Shown here: in pieces, positions 62,901 to 64,000 of the stretch
Numbering within the stretch: position 1 is the first letter of the stretch
Layout: each line of letters starts with the position of its first letter
NCBI GenBank assembly: GCA_037903475.1
Contig: JBAJFG010000334.1
Location: 124,001-188,000, forward strand
Reading direction: 5' to 3'
Length of the DNA stretch: 64,000 nucleotides
From: Ancylostoma caninum
Taxonomy: Eukaryota; Nematoda; Chromadorea; Rhabditida; Ancylostomatidae
Position numbers and translations under genes: made by a program
The notes under the pieces: generated by a model
The model's database searches: none
Seen by the model: only the letters and a program-made list of their open reading frames with translations
What the model was told of the DNA's origin: nothing

Positions 62901-64000
62901 GCCAAACAGTTTGTCTTCGGTAGGTTCATTATTCCTGTTCTCTTGTTGACTATCACTCACGATCAAAAATTGCCTGAAATGACGAAGTTTCGCTACTAAA
63001 AATATATAATATTAAAATGATATAAAATAAATAAATTGAATAAATTGACGAAACATCGCATTTTGCATGGTTTAAATCTATTTCTCAAAGTTGTCTGCAA
63101 CCTTTAACGCGTTTTTTTTACTGATGCACCACCTCTGGAGTGATAAACCAATCGCGGCAGTGCATGCAGGGTAAGGCCACGCCCATAATCCATTGCCTGC
63201 GCTCACTCTCCCATCATGCAACAGCAAAACGAAACTGGCGTAATGCTTTATAACAGCAGACCGAGTCAAGCAATAAATGACTCCGATTGCTTCCATACCA
63301 ACCTCCATTTTCCAGAGTCCTTTCGCCGATGGTGAAGATCGTTGAACTCACTCATGGATTGTACACTGGTTACTCCACGACGCCTAGTAGTGTTGCTACA
63401 CTAACGGTAGGCTTAAGTAGCTTACATGAGTAAATTAATGGGACTGAAAACACATAAGATTGAAAAACATGATAAAGAATCACAGAAAAGCTTCATAGCT
63501 TGTAAATTCTGGATCTCAAGTATAGATTTCCAGAACTCGACGTCCCTCTCCTTCATTTCGCAACCCACTGTATCTTCATTTGCTGTACACTTTGTTCTGG
63601 ATGGCTTCCGGCACAATGAAGCATTGTGTTATGTCGTCGGTGTGACGGAACCAGAGCATAGCCATGAACCGTTCCATTTAGCCCCAGTTGCAATTACAGC
63701 ACGACATCCTGTTGATGGTATGGAAATACTGTCCCAGTATCACCGTAGGCTGTACATATGTCCGCTGTTTAGATGTGATTGGCCTCGTGCTGATTTCTCA
63801 TCCTGATCAGGACTCCAGAAAGCGTCGGACTAGACGTCATGTCGAACGGGAACCTACAAACGCAATTGTGTTCAATAGATCTCCACGAGGAATTGTGGAC
63901 GAGTCTATAGATACAGTATGCTTCGAGGGAGGTCAGATTTAAGTAGTAAATTCAGCAGAGTTCCTAAGGTCCGCCACTATCTCTCATATTTCAGGACAAT
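38556..64000 (+). CDS. Alpha-2-macroglobulin/C3/TEP family protein, partial at both ends
   Basis: A large secreted protein of the thioester-protein superfamily: protease trap or complement-like opsonin in innate immunity. Exons read here: 38556-38768, 38832-38993, 45385-45624, 51292-51462, 52728-52853, 52931-53051, 53883-53985, 54353-54502, 54562-54648, 54840-55002, 55062-55148, 55860-56041, 56103-56181, 56269-56386, 57907-58014, 60458-60650, about 60712-60811, 60876-61017, 61556-61636, 61695-61848, 61901-61998, 62057-62197, 62264-62410, 62726-62919, 63316-63406, 63534-63717, 63811-63931, and a start at 63995. Together they give about 1,250 residues in the order MG4, MG5, MG6/bait-like, MG7, CUB, TED, CUB, MG8. 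Family members are usually 1,400-1,800 residues, so the signal peptide and MG1-MG3 are missing or lie upstream unrecognised. Most phases agree, and three junctions are uncertain. The thioester motif is degenerate. Confidence 0.85.
39831..41132 (-). mobile_element. Tc1/mariner transposon, 1,298 bp, inactivated
   Basis: TA target duplications at 39831-39832 and 41131-41132 flank perfect 26-base terminal inverted repeats starting CAGGGTGGCTGTTAAGTATG. On the minus strand the transposase is recognisable but broken. A FVDEKVFTD catalytic motif (40523-40543) lies in one frame. PDLNPL and WSFLEVKV (third catalytic residue), followed by SATSHGGVNSL, lie in another (39833-40351). The N-terminal DNA-binding part is split over two further frames (40646-41126). 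The intact ends suggest fairly recent insertion, but the reading frame is lost. It sits in a TEP intron. Confidence 0.85.
39833..41126 (-). pseudogene. Broken Tc1/mariner transposase
   Basis: DDE-type transposase of the IS630/Tc1/mariner superfamily, which would bind the terminal repeats and cut and paste the element into TA sites. At least three frames are needed to read it and stops interrupt it, so no functional protein is expected. The longest intact piece is the C-terminal half (40351-39833), with the PDLNPL signature. Confidence 0.75.
41143..41277. mobile_element. Foldback MITE with GATTGGCC core, copy 2 of 3
   Basis: The arms GGGTGTGAGGCGTCATACCTGG and the reverse complement of CCAGGAATAACGACCCACATTC pair imperfectly. 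The centre has GCGATTGGCCAG and GGCCAATCAC. It begins only about 12 bases after the mariner element, so one element may have inserted beside the other. Confidence 0.6.
43962..44127. mobile_element. MITE with mariner-type TIR, copy 2 of 3
   Basis: It starts TATTAGGTTGGTCCGAAAA, an intact mariner-like end, and ends with a degraded TTCTGGACCAAGATA. It shares GAGCCTGGCCTA-like and TTCTGGATCGAAAATTA blocks with the copy at 48616-48836. Shorter than the others, with internal deletion. Confidence 0.6.
45385..45624 (+). CDS. TEP exon: MG5 start
   Basis: An 80-codon exon after acceptor CTTCTTCAAG, donor GTACGT, phase 0. The GC-rich second half encodes SWIEIPSIRAAYAVGESLNV, the typical opening of MG5 (compare the 'xLRPGETLNV' pattern of complement C3). 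The first 30 codons (MLRGIQCLLE onward) fit less well, so the acceptor might be a little further downstream. Confidence 0.7.
47141..47180. repeat. Short perfect-type hairpin
   Basis: GGACAA, GTGATGCAC, a 3-base loop, then GTGCATCAC and TTGTCC form a hairpin of about 15 bp with a small bulge. It lies in a TEP intron. Further ATGCAC/GTGCAT words follow. Confidence 0.45.
48616..48836. mobile_element. MITE with mariner-type TIR, copy 3 of 3
   Basis: About 220 bp, from AGGTTAGTCCGAAA to TTTTGGACCAACCTAATA, so one end is intact. It shares long blocks with both other copies, linking the 8711 and 43962 elements into one family. Confidence 0.65.
49021..50092 (+). repeat. 1.07 kb repeat with two tRNA-like promoters, copy 2
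   Basis: Nearly identical to 30678-31747 in the same orientation. The tRNA-like units are at about 49182-49257 (TAGCTGAGTGG, GGATCGAATCC) and about 49326-49400 (TGGCTCAGTGG, GGTTCCACTCC). Differences are scattered substitutions and small indels. It lies in the large TEP intron between 45624 and 51292. Confidence 0.8.
51292..51462 (+). CDS. TEP exon: MG5 end
   Basis: 57 codons, acceptor CTCTTCCAG, donor GTGTGT, phase 0 to 0. It continues the MG5 fold directly from the previous exon (SLNYL then VLCNSFSV), with DGTLTIRMTRAMIG and FVYSLD, matching the strand pattern of this domain in the family. Confidence 0.78.
52101..52328 (-). CDS. Possible nested ORF of unknown function
   Basis: A 75-codon minus-strand frame (MANEEKISRTRK... 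ending MYILPPMNP) preceded by an acceptor-like CATTCAG just before the ATG. Codon use looks coding. It lies within a TEP intron, on the opposite strand. It could be the last exon of a nested gene or a retrocopied fragment. No domain is recognised. Confidence 0.25.
   Translation of the reverse strand: MANEEKISRTRKQHFHFHAFMDYICRITKSQQVMGVDLQNQGQFRVMHDNPEFSSSPKKGFDLSGKMYILPPMNP
52728..53985 (+). CDS. TEP exons: MG6 and start of bait-like region
   Basis: Three exons (52728-52853, 52931-53051, 53883-53985). The first has IKPGSSVTFTLNGESHG followed by AVMRVMDDRLNSL, the equivalent of 'VxLxAVDxSVxxL' in C3/A2M MG6. The second continues with KSWDFSMFHRPEL. The third holds cysteines. The intron between the second and third contains the 576-base palindrome. 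Confidence 0.78.
53102..53677. mobile_element. 576-bp near-perfect palindrome (foldback/Tc1-type MITE)
   Basis: The two arms, each about 270 bases, are reverse complements with few differences, starting TACAATACCGCCCAT and ending ATGGGCGGTATTGTA. The TA at each end fits a TA target duplication, with the element proper starting CAATACC. No coding content. It lies entirely inside a TEP intron. Confidence 0.8.
54353..55148 (+). CDS. TEP exons: bait/anaphylatoxin-position region and MG7 start
   Basis: Exons 54353-54502, 54562-54648, 54840-55002 and 55062-55148. The first has a weak acceptor (AATTGAG) and encodes a Cys-, Lys- and Leu-rich stretch (RNCGLPLKKAASVLERF) where C3 has its anaphylatoxin. 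Then RERFPEVWLFDAIPLG and APDTVGRWSVSSVFW match the conserved 'FPExWLWD...PDxIxxW' segment. DLPKSVFINETV opens MG7. The phases chain. Confidence 0.8.
55361..55629. repeat. Small MITE-like element
   Basis: Terminal inverted repeats GTACGGTAGATACGAT and its mate GTTGTATCTACCGTATAC bound 269 bases without coding content, between two TEP exons. Confidence 0.5.
55860..58014 (+). CDS. TEP exons: MG7 and first CUB half
   Basis: Exons 55860-56041, 56103-56181, 56269-56386 and 57907-58014, phases 0, 2, 0, 1. They start YSVCLSEM after a strong TTTTTCAG and include a SLPIDTKTFTLRFLS strand pair, then KRLILNANKPLTEV, expected at the MG7-CUB junction. The 1.5 kb intron before the last exon contains a 13-base G run. 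Confidence 0.75.
59749..59829. repeat. 36-bp near-perfect hairpin with 9-base loop
   Basis: The left arm (59749-59784) and right arm (59794-59829) are reverse complements with one mismatch. The loop is GTTTATTGT. It lies in the TEP intron before the TED exons. It could be a miRNA-like precursor, a siRNA source or a young inverted duplication. Confidence 0.7.
59993..60230. mobile_element. MITE with TAGTGTGTT ends, copy 2 of 2
   Basis: It begins TAGTGTGTTTATCGAATAA and ends TTATTCAAGAATTACTACACTTA. It shares its interior with 11935-12156. It carries an extra palindrome of TCGAATA/TATTCGA words near the left end. Confidence 0.6.
60458..61636 (+). CDS. TEP exons: TED helices with degenerate thioester site
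   Basis: Exons 60458-60650, about 60712-60811, 60876-61017 and 61556-61636. The first holds RRNRRSLEQGN (Ser codon 60508-60510, Gln codon 60517-60519) at the place where the family has GCGEQN, followed by helices ILKKLSVELYQF and RIKMLQHTDV. Later exons give LTALATSLLC (the 'WLTAFVLK' helix) and GHAVDREWFLKTLLLQ. The donor GTAAAC after 60650 would give an in-frame TGA with either nearby acceptor, so this junction is unresolved. An unspliced reading of 60748-61017 is also open. Confidence 0.65.
61695..62410 (+). CDS. TEP exons: TED end and second CUB half
   Basis: Exons 61695-61848, 61901-61998, 62057-62197 and 62264-62410, all with good splice sites and matching phases. DEAWFRLLFSFYSIDENW, DVLVNALGILAFV and WLYEQQLEDGSYENAI follow the TED alpha-helical pattern. 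TYFASRALFEY is the 'TxxALxALxxY' helix, after which GVTVTVRCASC begins the CUB strands. Confidence 0.82.
62515..62615. mobile_element. Foldback MITE with GATTGGCC core, copy 3 of 3
   Basis: CTGATTGGCCCATCC and TTGGCCAATCACAGAG are inverted around a short centre, with GGGCTTGGCTTGG and partner sequence outside. It is related to 33039-33162 and 41143-41277 by the shared core. The outer arms are more decayed. Confidence 0.5.
62726..63717 (+). CDS. TEP exons: CUB end and MG8 (receptor-binding) domain
   Basis: Exons 62726-62919, 63316-63406 and 63534-63717, phases 0, 2, 0. They contain NLTLETKGNGKVKVGMRV, a basic cluster KRQRSRR, DYYPVRITV (the 'FxIxVxVxY' start of MG8), MVKIVELTHGLYTGY ('MAIVDVKMxSGF') and FAVHFVLDGFRHNEALCYVV. 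MG8 in A2M is the receptor-binding domain. Confidence 0.8.
63811..64000 (+). CDS. TEP C-terminal exons, running off the window
   Basis: After acceptor TGATCAG, the phase-0 frame encodes DSRKRRTRRHVEREP and ends near VCFEGG at a GT donor (about 63931). A further acceptor TTTCAG at 63989-63994 starts another exon cut by the window edge. The phase from the previous exon does not match if its strong donor (GTATGG after 63717) is used, so one junction here is wrong or an alternative donor is used. Confidence 0.5.

Overview
The window looks like nuclear DNA of a nematode, probably a strongylid of the hookworm type. That placement is an inference. It rests on spliced genes with nematode-style junctions (3' splice sites of the TTTCAG/TTTCCAG type, several introns near 60 bases beside introns of 1-6 kb), on the protein families present, on TTAGGC-type telomere-like words, and on many small inverted-repeat transposons. 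There is no bacterial operon, rRNA or CRISPR array.

Three genes are well supported. (1) On the minus strand, 7743-16735 holds a complete 10-exon class A GPCR of 373 residues, related to the GnRH/AKH receptor group. I rebuilt it exon by exon with consistent phases. (2) On the plus strand, nested in the intron between its exons 8 and 9, 9627-10064 is an intronless gene for a small secreted, probably GPI-anchored, Ly6/three-finger protein. (3) On the plus strand, from 38556 to the right edge, lies most of a large alpha-2-macroglobulin / complement C3 / thioester-containing protein (TEP) gene. About 27 exons carry macroglobulin, CUB and alpha-helical TED domains. It is open at the right edge and its N-terminal exons are not found. 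Its thioester site appears to be degenerate.

Layout. 1-7742: no confident gene, one foldback repeat. 7743-16738: GPCR gene, with a Ly6 gene, a TTAA-flanked element and two MITEs in its introns. 16740-38555: about 22 kb with no confident gene, only a few weak candidate exons, a 1.07 kb repeat with two tRNA-like pol III promoters, and AT-rich or homopolymer tracts. 38556-64000: the TEP gene, whose introns hold a dead Tc1/mariner element, the second copy of the 1.07 kb repeat, a 576-base palindrome, a 36-bp perfect-type hairpin and several MITEs.

Functionally the window joins a neuropeptide-receptor-like gene, a cell-surface Ly6 protein and a secreted innate-immunity/protease-trap-type protein. 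Nothing in the sequence links their functions. The most notable non-genic feature is the density and variety of non-autonomous inverted-repeat elements, at least six families, several present two or three times.
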